DNA from: an uncultured Desulfobacterium sp.
Lineage (GTDB): Bacteria > Desulfobacterota > Desulfobacteria > Desulfobacterales > Desulfobacteraceae
NCBI GenBank assembly: GCA_937124525.1
Contig: CAKZLA010000445.1
Coordinates: forward strand, 1-27,388
Length of the DNA: 27,388 nucleotides
Direction of reading: 5' to 3'
Shown here one piece after another: positions 8,305-19,000 of the stretch (positions are counted from its first letter, which is position 1; every line of letters begins with the position of its first letter). Both the position numbers and the translations under genes were made by a program. Under the pieces are notes generated by a model. That model saw only the letters and a list, made by a program, of their open reading frames with translations, made no database searches and had not been told where the DNA came from.

Positions 8305-8316
8305 GCGAGTTCTCGC
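8305..8316. promoter_or_regulatory. 12-bp palindrome in the T1SS leader
   Basis: GCGAG and CTCGC flank a TT centre (GCGAGTTCTCGC), 29 nt before the GTG start of the TolC-like gene. It is a candidate repressor or activator half-site pair, or a short hairpin next to the ribosome site. It stands out because two dyads occur within 75 bp here. Confidence 0.3.
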
Positions 8317-8344
8317 ATAACCCCTGTATAAAAAAGGAAATAAC

Positions 8345-9688
8345 GTGTTGACCACCAAAAAAAGCATCATAGTGTGGGGTTGCCTGGCCCTTGTGGGGGC
8401 CGTTTTTAGTTCTCCCATTTATGCTGGAGAAACCCTTACCCTCATGGACTGCATTAACCATGGCTTAAAACATAATCCCACTGTTCGAGGCTCTGCCATC
8501 CGGATCGAGGAGGCAGAGGATGATATCAAAACGGCCAGGGCAGATTTTCTGCCCTCGCTTACCGCATCCTACTCCTTGACAAATGTTGGTAGTATTCAAT
8601 CCAAAGGTCCCACAGAGACCGATTATCTGGATCAAATAAATACCTACTACAGTGTTGGGTTGTCCCAGATTCTCTATGCCGGTTCAGGGATTTATACAAA
8701 CTACAAAAAGGCCCAGGCAGATCGGGACATGAAGATTGCCACCCGGGAGATGGTAGAGCTGGATTTGATTTATAAAATCAAAACAGCCTTTTACCAGTTG
8801 TTAAAGGCCCGACAGGATATTGCATCCATTACACACACGGTGGAACGACTGGAGTCGGGATTGACCTCGGCCAAGGCTTATTTTGACCAGAAAATGATTC
8901 CCTATGTCCAGGTGCTCCAGGCGGAGTTGGATCTTTCCGGTGCACAACAATCCTTGAGTAAGACAAAAAATACCGTTGCCCGGGTGCGATCCCAGCTGGT
9001 GTCGCTTCTGAATCTTCCCCATGATGAGAAATATAAGTTCTTAGATAACCTGCAACCATCGGATACCCATGTGCCGGAGAGTTTTGATCTGGCCTGGCAG
9101 GAAGCCCAAAAAAACCGTCCGGATTTGAGAATGCTCAGTTTTCAAAAAACCATTGCCCAAAAAGAGGTTATCATTGCCAAAAGTCGCTATTATCCCCAGG
9201 TGCGCATGACTGCCAACTATTATGACAGCGACAGGGATTATGACAAGCTCGGTGTCTACACCAATGGTGAGACCTATGACCGGGATCAAGTGAACCGTTA
9301 CTGGACCGCAGGTGTCACGGTGAGCTGGAATTTTTTTGACGGTGGGAGAAATTATTACAAAAAAAATAAATTTTTGAAGGAGATAAAATGGGTTGATTCA
9401 AAAATTGACGAAACGGTGAACAGCATTAAGTCCAGGATTCAAATATCATTTCTGGCGCTTAAGGAGGCTGAAAGCCGCATTGATTTCTCAAACCGCGCAG
9501 TTAAGGCGGCAACGGAATATTACAACAGGGAAAAAAAACGATTGAAAGCAAGACTGACCACCATGCCTGCTGTGCTGGAGGCCCAGGCCCAGCTTGCCAG
9601 GGCGGAATCAAATTATAATCAGGTGTTACTGGATTACAGCCTTGCCCTTGCAGACTTGAACTACTCAACGGGTTACAGGGAATTATAA
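8345..9688 (+). CDS. TolC-family outer-membrane channel of a type I secretion system
   Basis: 447 aa. A GTG start with AAGGA about 6-7 nt upstream gives a clean signal peptide: KK at residues 5-6, a hydrophobic core and a likely cleavage after PIYA (residue 27). The mature protein begins ETLTLMDCINHGLKHNPTVRG, the first helix of TolC-family proteins, and shows the internal duplication of that family: two helical hairpin regions (about 45-235 and 250-440), each with Tyr-rich segments forming the barrel (YSLTNVGS and later WTAGVTVSWNFFDGG, a very typical second-repeat strand). Three such chains form the outer-membrane barrel and periplasmic tunnel. It is the first gene of a tolC-prtD-hlyD operon, with 5 nt between it and the next gene, so it is probably dedicated to this exporter and not a general efflux channel. 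Confidence 0.93.
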   Translation: MLTTKKSIIVWGCLALVGAVFSSPIYAGETLTLMDCINHGLKHNPTVRGSAIRIEEAEDDIKTARADFLPSLTASYSLTNVGSIQSKGPTETDYLDQINTYYSVGLSQILYAGSGIYTNYKKAQADRDMKIATREMVELDLIYKIKTAFYQLLKARQDIASITHTVERLESGLTSAKAYFDQKMIPYVQVLQAELDLSGAQQSLSKTKNTVARVRSQLVSLLNLPHDEKYKFLDNLQPSDTHVPESFDLAWQEAQKNRPDLRMLSFQKTIAQKEVIIAKSRYYPQVRMTANYYDSDRDYDKLGVYTNGETYDRDQVNRYWTAGVTVSWNFFDGGRNYYKKNKFLKEIKWVDSKIDETVNSIKSRIQISFLALKEAESRIDFSNRAVKAATEYYNREKKRLKARLTTMPAVLEAQAQLARAESNYNQVLLDYSLALADLNYSTGYREL

Positions 9689-9693
9689 AGAAT

Positions 9694-11397
9694 ATGCGAA
9701 AATTTCTCATTAAATGGCTGAAATATTTTGTTTTTGCCGGTGTTTTTAGTTTTTTTATCAACCTTCTCTATCTCACCTTCCCCATCTATATGCTTTCCAT
9801 CTATGATAGGGTTCTGGTCAGCTATAGTATGCCAACGCTCATCACCATCACAGCGGCGGCCCTTTTTGCCCTTGTAATACTGGGGCTGCTGGATTTTGTG
9901 CGTTCACGCCTTCTTGTCATGGCCGGTGTGGACATGGACAAAAGCTTGAGTCGCCCGGTGTTGGGAGAAATGCTCAGGGATGCCTGCAGGATACAGAAAC
10001 TGGGGTATGGCCAGGGGCTCCGGGATGTGAATATGCTGCGTAATTATTTCGGCGGCAATGCGATATTCGCGATTTTTGATATTCCCTGGACCCCGATTTA
10101 TCTGCTTTTTATCTATTTTCTCCATCCTATCATGGGAGCTGTGGCCACAGCAGGGGCTGTTGCCATTGTGATCCTGGGGTTGTGTCAGGAATTGTTCACA
10201 AAAAAACGCCTGGGCATGGCCAATATGGCCAATGCCCAGTCCGGTGGGTTTGTCAATATCAGTCTGAAAAATAGCGAAGTGGTGGGGGCCATGGGTATGT
10301 TTCCAGGCATTGTCCGGCACTGGCAGAAGACCAATGATGAGGTGATTGAACTTCAGACCCGGGCCAGCAGGTATGCCGGTTCCATCCAGTCCATGACCAA
10401 GGTGTTGCGACTTTCCATGCAGGTGATTATCTACGGGGTGGGTGCCTATCTTACTCTGAAGAATGAATGTACCGCTGGCATCATGATCTCCTCTTCCATT
10501 ATCATGGGCCGTGCCCTTGGTCCGGTGGAGCAGGGGATGGCCACCTGGAAACAGACCGTTGAGGCCCGGGGGGCTTACACCCGACTCAATGCTTTGATAA
10601 AGACGGCAGAATCGGAAAAACCCATGCAGCTTCCAGACCCCATGGGCAATCTTTTGGTGGAGGGTGCCACCCTTGCGATCCAGGGACGATATCTTTTGCG
10701 TAATATAACATTCAACCTTGCCCGGGGGGAGAGTCTGGGACTCATTGGCCCCAGTGCGGCGGGAAAAACCACCCTGTGTCGTGTGTTGCTGGGATTGTGG
10801 CCGTCCATGGGCGGCAAGGTGCGCATGGACGGGGCAGATATGTTCCAATGGGACCAGGAGCATCTGGGGCAATTTATCGGCTATCTTCCCCAGGATGTTG
10901 AGATGTTCCCCGGCACTGTCAGCGATAACATTGCCCGCATGGGAGAGCCGGACCCGGAACAGGTGATTGCAGCGGCTAAAAAAGCCGGGGTCCATGAGAT
11001 GATCCTGCACCTGCCCGAAGGATATGACACCCAGATCGGCAATGCCGGGGTGGCATTGTCCGGCGGGCAGCGCCAACGGGTGGGGATTGCCCGGGCATTG
11101 TATGGTACCCCGCGGTTTGTGGTGCTGGATGAGCCCAACTCCAACCTGGATGATGCCGGAGAGAAAGCCCTGATGATGACCCTTGGCATTTTAAAGCAGC
11201 AGGAAGTTACCACCATTGTGGTTACCCACAAACCCGCCATTCTTGCCAATGTGGATAAAATTCTCATGCTTCAGCTGGGACAGATCGCACGGTTCGGCCC
11301 CCGGCAGGAAGTGTTCCAGGCACTCATGGGACAAGCCCAGCAACCGGTGGCAAGTGCGGCCCCCTCATTGAATCAGAGACCCACAAAAGCGGAGTAA
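9694..11397 (+). CDS. Type I secretion ABC transporter, PrtD type
   Basis: 567 aa with a fused membrane and ATPase half. Hydrophobic spans lie near 11-33, 47-68, 123-165 (including the family-typical FDIPWTPIYLLFIYFLHP) and 240-275. The ATPase has Walker A GPSAAGKT (352-359), a Q-loop in YLPQDVEMFPGTV (about 398), signature LSGGQRQR (about 455), Walker B FVVLDEPNSNLD (about 476) and the switch histidine in VTHKP. The order and wording match PrtD/AprD-type exporters of RTX proteins. There is no N-terminal C39 peptidase or C39-like domain, so cargo should carry an uncleaved C-terminal signal. It acts as a dimer in the inner membrane, recognising the cargo and powering export. It lies between the TolC-like and HlyD-like genes; the nearby giant RTX proteins are its likely cargo. 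Confidence 0.95.
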   Translation: MRKFLIKWLKYFVFAGVFSFFINLLYLTFPIYMLSIYDRVLVSYSMPTLITITAAALFALVILGLLDFVRSRLLVMAGVDMDKSLSRPVLGEMLRDACRIQKLGYGQGLRDVNMLRNYFGGNAIFAIFDIPWTPIYLLFIYFLHPIMGAVATAGAVAIVILGLCQELFTKKRLGMANMANAQSGGFVNISLKNSEVVGAMGMFPGIVRHWQKTNDEVIELQTRASRYAGSIQSMTKVLRLSMQVIIYGVGAYLTLKNECTAGIMISSSIIMGRALGPVEQGMATWKQTVEARGAYTRLNALIKTAESEKPMQLPDPMGNLLVEGATLAIQGRYLLRNITFNLARGESLGLIGPSAAGKTTLCRVLLGLWPSMGGKVRMDGADMFQWDQEHLGQFIGYLPQDVEMFPGTVSDNIARMGEPDPEQVIAAAKKAGVHEMILHLPEGYDTQIGNAGVALSGGQRQRVGIARALYGTPRFVVLDEPNSNLDDAGEKALMMTLGILKQQEVTTIVVTHKPAILANVDKILMLQLGQIARFGPRQEVFQALMGQAQQPVASAAPSLNQRPTKAE

Positions 11398-11402
11398 CAA
11401 AT

Positions 11403-12707
11403 ATGGAAAAAGTTCATACAAAACCCGGGAAAATCATTGCAGCGGGGCTTGTTGTCATTGGTGTGTTTTTTGGAGGGCTAGGCAGTATCGCTGTTTATAT
11501 GCCCTTTAGTGGCGCGGTTGTCGCCCCGGGAACAGTGGTGGTCTCCCAGAACAGAAAAGCGGTTCAGCATCTGGAAGGCGGCATTGTGGAAGATATCCTT
11601 ATAAAGGATGGTGATTATGTAAACAAAGGGGACGTACTCATTCGTCTCCAGAGCATGCGCATCTCTTCCACCAAGGATCTTCTCCAGGGACGGATACACT
11701 CCAAAATGGCAGAAGCTGATCGACTCAGAACCCAGATGATGCGGAGCCGTTCCATTGTTTGGTCTGAGGAGTTGATCAAAGAAAAAGACAACAGTGAAGT
11801 TGCTGAGCTGCTTCAAAGGGAAAAGGATTTTTTTGAAACCCAGAAGACATCCCTGGACAGCAGGGTGGAAACCCAGAGGGCAAGGATCAAGCAGCTCCAG
11901 GAACAGATTCAGGGTGCCAGGGAGGAATTGAAAGCAGAAAATGATATTATCACCTCCTTTGAAGGGGAAATTACCTCCAAAGAGGGGCTGTTAAAAGAAA
12001 AGTTCATAGATGAAACCCAGATCTTCACCCTCAGAAGAATGCTGTCCCAGCATAAGGGAAACAAGGCCAGACTGGTCCAGGGCATTGCTGAGTCCCAGGA
12101 GAAGATCCAGGAAATTAATTTTTCCATTGCCACCCTGGAAAACAATTTTCAGGAGGCGGCAGCCGCTCAATTCAGCGAGGCCACCGATGAAATTTTCAAT
12201 CTCACCGAACAATTGCGTCCCCAGCAGGATGCCCAGGAGCGGTTGAGCATTCGTGCGCCGGTGTCCGGGATCATCGTTAATCTTCAGATTCATTCCGAAG
12301 AGGGAGGTGTTGTCAGGCCAGGAGAGACATTGCTGGAAATCGTTCCGGAAAATGCCGATCTGGTGGTGGAGGGAAGATTGAGGCAGGATCAGATCACCAA
12401 AGTGCACCTGGGGCAGGAGACACGGGTTCAGTTAAGTGCCTTTAATCGTATCACCACTCCGCCGGTGGGAGGGGTGATAACCCATATCTCCGCCGACATG
12501 GTGACGGACCAGACTCCCATGGGACGGGCATCGTTTTACCTGGTCCATGCAAAGGTCAATGCCGCTGAACTTAAAACCCATGACGCCTATCTTTCCCCGG
12601 GAATGCCCGCAGTGTGCTATATCTCAACGGAAAAACGCACTTTTTTCCAATATCTGCTTGAGCCCATTTTGCTCAACTTTGATCAATCCCTCAGGGAGAC
12701 CCTTTGA
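11403..12707 (+). CDS. HlyD-family membrane-fusion protein (PrtE type)
   Basis: 434 aa, starting 5 nt after the ABC gene. It has a short cytoplasmic N-terminus, one membrane helix (about 10-33, IIAAGLVVIGVFFGGLGSIA), then the half-lipoyl strand block VVVSQNRKAVQHLEGGIV and ILIKDGDYVNKGDVLIRL, typical of type I HlyD adaptors. A long coiled-coil hairpin follows (about 90-260, many Gln/Glu/Arg heptads), then the second lipoyl half LSIRAPVSGIIVNL with GGVVRPGETLLEIVPE, and a beta-barrel C-terminus ending in a conserved-looking MPAVCYISTEKRTFFQYLLEP. It bridges the ABC exporter and the TolC channel across the periplasm. Length and domains are normal, with no truncation. Confidence 0.95.
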   Translation: MEKVHTKPGKIIAAGLVVIGVFFGGLGSIAVYMPFSGAVVAPGTVVVSQNRKAVQHLEGGIVEDILIKDGDYVNKGDVLIRLQSMRISSTKDLLQGRIHSKMAEADRLRTQMMRSRSIVWSEELIKEKDNSEVAELLQREKDFFETQKTSLDSRVETQRARIKQLQEQIQGAREELKAENDIITSFEGEITSKEGLLKEKFIDETQIFTLRRMLSQHKGNKARLVQGIAESQEKIQEINFSIATLENNFQEAAAAQFSEATDEIFNLTEQLRPQQDAQERLSIRAPVSGIIVNLQIHSEEGGVVRPGETLLEIVPENADLVVEGRLRQDQITKVHLGQETRVQLSAFNRITTPPVGGVITHISADMVTDQTPMGRASFYLVHAKVNAAELKTHDAYLSPGMPAVCYISTEKRTFFQYLLEPILLNFDQSLRETL

Positions 12708-12785
12708 GGTTGGCGTGCTTGATCACCCAGTTGGTCGATATTTCCCCTATGTGGATGTGATCAAGGCCCGTGAGGATACTTTTTG

Positions 12786-12829
12786 AGATGTGATTGGCTG
12801 GATTCAACCACATCTGCCTTGATTCAGCC
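12786..12829. promoter_or_regulatory. Overlapping inverted repeats upstream of the giant RTX gene
   Basis: AGATGTG (12786-12792) pairs with CACATCT (12809-12815). An interleaved pair, GGCTGGATTCAA (12796-12807) and TTGATTCAGCC (12819-12829), is nearly complementary. The block ends about 55 bp before the -24 element, a spacing at which sigma-54 activators often bind, so it may be an enhancer (UAS). It also starts about 80 nt after the T1SS operon stop and could instead be an mRNA 3' structure; no U-tract follows. Confidence 0.4.
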
Positions 12830-12884
12830 ATATACTTTTTTGTTTTATATGGTTTTGGGGTCTTAAAGGCTGTTAATTTGTAGT

Positions 12885-12898
12885 GGCATAAAAAATGC
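12885..12898 (+). promoter_or_regulatory. Sigma-54 (-24/-12) promoter-like element
   Basis: TGGCAT-N5-ATGCA has the GG (12885-12886) and GC (12897-12898) exactly 10 nt apart, which is the invariant spacing of RpoN promoters; the flanks match TGGCAC-N5-TTGCA except for two positions. Transcription would begin near 12910, giving a leader of about 170 nt ahead of the giant RTX gene. Dyads upstream fit an enhancer-binding protein. Sites of this quality also occur by chance. Confidence 0.5.
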
Positions 12899-12962
12899 AT
12901 ATAGCTATGTAAATTGAATTTATGCCAATTGACGTTCGTATTTACTTTTTTTAGCGTTACAG

Positions 12963-13012
12963 TGCAGTGACTTTATTCTTTGAAAATATGGTTGAGTTTG
13001 ACAGTCACTGCA
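12963..13012. promoter_or_regulatory. Perfect 10-bp inverted repeat with 30-nt spacer
   Basis: TGCAGTGACT (12963-12972) and AGTCACTGCA (13003-13012) are exact reverse complements. The right arm overlaps the -35/spacer of the possible sigma-70 promoter at 12998-13026, as an operator pair would. In RNA starting at the -24/-12 element it would instead form a stem-loop in the leader. Confidence 0.5.
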
Positions 13013-13026
13013 TTTCAGCTGATCAT
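12998..13026 (+). promoter_or_regulatory. Possible sigma-70 promoter of the giant RTX gene
   Basis: A perfect TTGACA (12998-13003) is followed after 17 nt by GATCAT (13021-13026), four of six matches to the -10 consensus. Start would be near 13033, about 50 nt before the ATG. It would be a second promoter besides the -24/-12 element. The weak -10 keeps confidence low. Confidence 0.3.
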
Positions 13027-13083
13027 AAAATGCAAACACGTACGGTGGACGATTATTAATTTTAAACTTTAGGAGAGTTAAGG

Positions 13084-16000
13084 ATGGCCATTACGTTTAC
13101 ATCGAATCCCGCTGCAGAATCAACATTTGCAGATTTATTCACGGATGATTCCGGGGCAACTTGGTATCAACTTTGGACTGGCAATGGAGATGAGGGTAAT
13201 TTTGTTGATACCAGTGCATTTAACGATGAGGGTAAAGGTTGGATTTCAGCCGCTGACCTGGCAGAACTTGACATTGACTTTGCCCAGTCCGGAGACACTA
13301 CTCTGTGGGTAAAGGCCTGGGATTCAACAAACGGAAGTCAAGACTGGATTAGCGGAGATGTTGACTTTGACGCCGTTGCCGGAGATGATATTACCGAGAC
13401 TACTTCAGGCAATGCCCCCTTAAGCAGCATGTTTAATGTGGAAGATGTGTCTGAAGGTACCTGGTTTCAAATCTGGAATGGTAATGAGGCCGGAACCAAT
13501 GGGGCATACCTGATCACCGACGAAGGTAAGGGCTGGGTGCAGGCTGAGGATCTGGATGACTATTTTTACCAGGCCACGGCCTTTGCCGGTAACCAGAGCT
13601 GGATGGATAATTTCGGAGCTGACGGCGGTGACGAATTGTGGGTGCGCACCTGGACCTCGGACACTGATTACGGGTGGGAGCACTGGACCGTTGACAGTTC
13701 CGTACAGGGTAATATAGAAGGTGTGGATCTGGGCGGGAATGTCACAGGCCTCAGTTTGGACACCGAGGGTGGAACAACGACCCTGGTGGGATCAAATGTG
13801 GTTATTGACGGCGACGGCAGCGCAGATGTTCTTCGTCTCACCGGTGATGCCGATATTCGTATTGATCTCACAGATCCTGCGGATCAAGTGGAAGAGATTG
13901 ACCTTAACGGCGACGGTGTTATTGCCTTTGACGGCATCGAGAATGATTTGTCTGGTGCCGGAATCCTCACAGTGAGTAATTTTGAGGTCTTTGATGCCTA
14001 TGCCAGAAACCCTAAGAATTATGATGACCATGAAAATAATTTTTTCGGTGATATTGAGTTCGACGGTACTGGCTTTGCCGGAGACGGTGTAAGCACCGAT
14101 GGTAATATATTCCTGGGAGGCCTGGGTTCAGACACTGCCTTTGGCGGAATCGGGAATGATTTTATGGCAGGTGGTGGCAGCGTTTCTGGCGCAGACACCC
14201 TTTACGGTGGAAGAAATGCAGATTTCTTTTTTGTTGAACTTTCCGCACTTGACTCCACAGACGGCAACGCCCTTAATATTGATGGCGGCAGCACCTGGGA
14301 TTCTTCTTCCACACAGGACAGCGATTGGCTTCTACTTGAAGCCTCTGATGATGATGAGCCTGTAAGCATCACTCTTAATGATGGAGCTTTGGACGGTGTT
14401 TCTGAAGTAGTGACCCGTTCCGGTGTTGGCGTGGATATCCATGAAGTGGAAAATCTGGACGCCTCCGGAAACCTCTACGGTTTTCTCAACGACTATGATG
14501 TGGTTCTTGGTGATGCCGCAGAGTATGATGGTACCCACGATGCCGATGGTTCTGAGAATTCTGGGCTTGGCTCCTCAGCTCAGCTTATAATAAATGGTTC
14601 GAATTCGGACAATATTATTATTGCAGGCTATGACAATGATACTATCAGTGGAAGCGGCGGTGATGATATCCTAATGGGCGGCAATCTGTCTTACCTGCTC
14701 GCCAACGCTAATAATCCTAACCTCCTTGATGCCGACGGCGGTCTTGACCTAAACCTCAATCTTGTGGGCGTTGTCAACGACGGCAGTGACATCATTAATG
14801 GCGATGCCGGTGATGATGAGATCGTTTTTGAGATGGACGGAGGTACCATAACAGGTGGCGCAAATACCGATGGCACCGCTGAGAGCACCGGAGACACCCT
14901 GTGGCTCACGGACTTTTCCATGGGTCGCGTTGAGGGCGCCACGGCAGAGGATGAAGATACTGCCCAGGCTGAAGCCATGGAACTTATGACTGACGATTCC
15001 GTTATTCGTATAGACCTCGGCGCTGTTGACGGCTATCAGGGATACGGCGGAGCCGATGAGCTTGATACCATTGATCAAACCAATTACGTGGATGCACTGA
15101 CTGTTGTTGTTGACGGTGAAGAGGTTGACACAGCGCGGGTGGATGCGTCCACAATAGAAAACGTTAATGCCTCTGGCCTTGGAAATATCGATTATGAGGC
15201 AGACGGTGGGAATTCATCAGAGGTCAGTTTCAACAATCAGGCAAATTATTACGGTATTGATGTTGACCTTGATCTTCGTGGAACGGATGACGATACACTG
15301 ATCCGGGTTGCAACTGAAATCGACACAATTGACGACGAAGTGGACCTTATCCGTGAAGGTGAATACCTTTATGCCAACACCGGGGACGATGTCCTTGAGG
15401 GCCGTGGCGGTGATGACCTCCTCATGGGTGGTGAAGGAGATGATGATTTTTACTTCTCCCTTAATGACGGTGACAACGTTGATGTAATTCATCGTCTGGG
15501 AAGCTTGGTGGATGAAGACGGGAATGCAACCAATATCTGGGACGGAACTTATGGCCAGGACTTCGGCCTTGATTCCACCACCGATGTCGGATCATCCAAC
15601 CTTGTTATCACCATTCTCGACCCCAATGATCCCGGAGCTGAACTTGGAGATATTGTGGAAGGTGTCGGTGGTGTTGATTCCGTTGTGACTGCTGAAGACG
15701 GTACCCTCATGGCTTTTTCCCTTGAATCCGATGACATTTCAAGCGCACAGACCTACCAGGAGCTCACAGATGCCCTGAATGATGCCATTGATGCATTGGA
15801 GAATCTTGATCTTGCAGAAAATCTTTCTGCCACACTTACAACAGATGACAATGATAATGAGATTATTCTGATCACGGATGCCCTGGGGCGTGACATGGCA
15901 GATACCGCTGCAACTGGTGGTGTTGTGTATGTCTCTTTGGAAGATCAGACATCCTATGCCGATCTGACCTTTGCAGATTCCGTGGATACCGTTTCCCAGG

Positions 16001-19000
16001 ATCGCCTCATTTTTAAAGCTTATGAGGATCGTATTGACAATGAAGGCGTTGATGATGATTCCGTGACCGGTTCCACCATCTCCCTGGGTGAGGACGCATA
16101 TGCCGAGGACTTGGTTGTTAGTTTTTCAGAGGATGGAACCCGTATTGCCGAAGATCAGCAATATGAAATTGATTTCACCAACCTTGCTGTTGAGGATGTG
16201 GTGACGGTAAATATCAATGGTGTGCTTTTCTCTGCCCAGGTAGGTGTGGCCCCGGATGAGACCCTTATCCCAGGAGAGAGCACGGCTGCTTTTATTGCCC
16301 GTTTTGCAAATGAAATCAATTCTTTCCTTGATAATGATACCGCGGCTGGTCAAGTGGCTGCCGCCTTTGGTGGATTAGTTGACGGTACAGTCAACTCCGG
16401 AATTTTAACGCTTACCCAGGTTGCCTATAACGGTGAAGAGACCGTATTTATGTCGGAACCAGTTGTAACTGTTGAGAATCTTTCCGGTGGTGAAACTGCT
16501 GTTGTTGACGTGACCAATATTTCTCAATCTGAAGTGCTTCTTCTGGATTTTGACGGACAGGATGGTAATCTCAACAGCGACAATGTGCTATTCTGGGGAG
16601 AAGAGGAGGTCAACCGGTCTGTGCTTCAAACCGCTGAGGATGCCGGCGGAGACCTATACGGCTCAGATACCGTTGTGATCAATGTGGCCCAGGGCGATGA
16701 AATTGACTCCAGTGCCGAGGAAGGACTTGACGGTGCTGAGATTTCCTACAATGAAGAAGCCAATATTGCCACTGGTTTTGGTGTCAACTTTACGGTTCAT
16801 GGTGACGATCAGCTCTTTGGCGGCAGCGGTGATGATGATATCTATGCCGGTACCGGTGATGACCGTGTTTACGGTTCTGCCGGAGAAGATACCATTGACG
16901 GTGGTAAAGACATCTACCTTCAGGACGGGGAGATCAGGGTTTACAATGATTATGAGGCAGCTCAGGCAGATGCAGACCCGGATGTTATTTCCCTTGAGCA
17001 GATATTTGACACTGAAGACGGTGCCACCCTCAGCAATGCAAATTTTGATGATACATTGATCTTCCAGCAGGGAGATTTCGGTGTGGTGGGTGCTGACGGG
17101 GTAAACTTTACCATTACCCTTGATAACTATGATGAAGAGGATGGTGAGATCCTTCTGACCGATGGTGGCGCAGGTACTGTGGAGAACTCAGGTGATGTCG
17201 ATGATGTCACTGTTTTTACCAATTTTGAGAATGTCCGAACGGTTTCCGGCGACGGCACTCTGGCCGGACAGGGCAACGATACCCTTGATATCTCAGCACT
17301 TTCAACAGATACCGGCGGTATTCGTTATAATCTCACCGGTGACGATCTGTTGAGTGCTCAAGGTGGTGATGCCGGTCAAATTCAGTATGATGCCGAAACC
17401 GAAGCTTTTGATCCTGATGATGTCGATGCCGATGGTGACCTTGCTGAACGTGACTGGACGGATTTCTTCCAGGTTGACGGTGTTGAGCATGTAATTACCG
17501 GTGATGGCGAGGATACTCTGCTCATTGATGAGACCGAGGCAGGCAAGCACAATACGTTTGAAGCCGGTCTGGGTGATGACTCCATCGTATATTACAGTGA
17601 CTTTGCCGACGGAGATGAGGCCACCGTCACCCTGACCGTCAATGCAGAGAGCGACACAGACACCCTTATGATGACCAGCGGAAGTCTGGGGCTTGATGAA
17701 GCTGTGGATACCCTGGAGAGTGTCGAAACGATCAGGCTGGCCGAGATTGCCGACAGTGATAGAGAAGATGATGTGTTAGACGTTACTAATGTGACTGATG
17801 CCGTGATTGACTTTGTCAATGAAGAGATCAGAAGCAACGGCGACATGGTGGACGATGAGCCCGGTCAGGCAAGCGTGTCCGATGACGAGGTTCTTAATGT
17901 CGTCAATATGTCTGAGCTGGAATATGTTGTGGCAGACGGAGAGGATACGGTTATTGTCGCAGACAATATGGTTAACAGCCGTGAGGATGTTGCCGACGGA
18001 ACTGCTGCAACCGACATTTTGTTTGACTCTTATCTGACCTATGACACAATTGATGAAACCGTGGATGCCGCCATTGATGATGATGATACCCTTGATCGTC
18101 TCTCCGTGGCAGACATGCGGGCAAACGGCCTTGAAGCTAATATCGCTGATGTTGTCAATGACGGTCTGTACACATTCTCTCTTGGAGCGGAAACAGACAG
18201 GGTTGACTACTCCGATGAAACCGGCACAATCGCAACGGTTGTTGATGTAACCGGTGCCACCACAACACAGAACGTCATTGTTGACAATAACGGTGACGAA
18301 GACCTGACCGATGCCGGTGATCGCATTGATATCCTTGAAAATGTTGAAGAAATCGTTGCCGCCTCCAATGTGGCGGGAAATGATTCCATCCTCGATTTCA
18401 CAGCGTCTACCCAGGATGTTGAGATTACCTTTCAGTACAACGGTGTCGATGGCATGACCACTTCCCGTGATCTTCTGGAAAATACGGTACGTATCGCAGA
18501 TGGTGACTCTAACTCCATTGATGGTGTTCCCGCGTTTGTCGAATATTACGACCTGGACGACGATGATGATGTGGCTGCCTTTTCTAATGCCACTTGGAAT
18601 CGCGTTGAAGGTAGCGACAATGCCGAAACAGTGATTTATGAAGGCAGCGAAGATCTGGTTGATGAAGCTGGTCTTGATCATCGTTATTCAGATGATGAGC
18701 TGGTTCTGCGCGGTGGAGAGAACAATGTGGTCTACCATGCACTGGAAACAAGTATCACTGCCCAGATAGAAATTGTGGAAGATACTGGAAGTGGTGACGG
18801 CCTTATTACCACCACCGTGAACTTCCAGGACGGAGATCTTGGTGCGCTTGCCGGAGCCGGAACACATACCATCACTTCCTATACTTCGGACAACTCCATT
18901 GCAGCAGGTACTTTAAAGATTGAAGCTTCCCAGGACGCAGAAGACATTGTTGAATTTACTTCAACTTCGGATAAAGTCTTTATTCTTGGAAGCTCTCCGG

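Noticed and set aside
9904..11076. 390-aa open frame on the minus strand
   Set aside because: It lies wholly inside the PrtD-type ABC gene, whose motifs are unmistakable. Its His/Gln/Gly-rich sequence looks like antisense of a coding region.
17776..18681. 301-aa open frame on the minus strand
   Set aside because: It is antisense to the Asp-rich giant gene. Repeated GAT/GAC and GGT codons leave the opposite strand free of stops; there is no ribosome site or recognisable domain.
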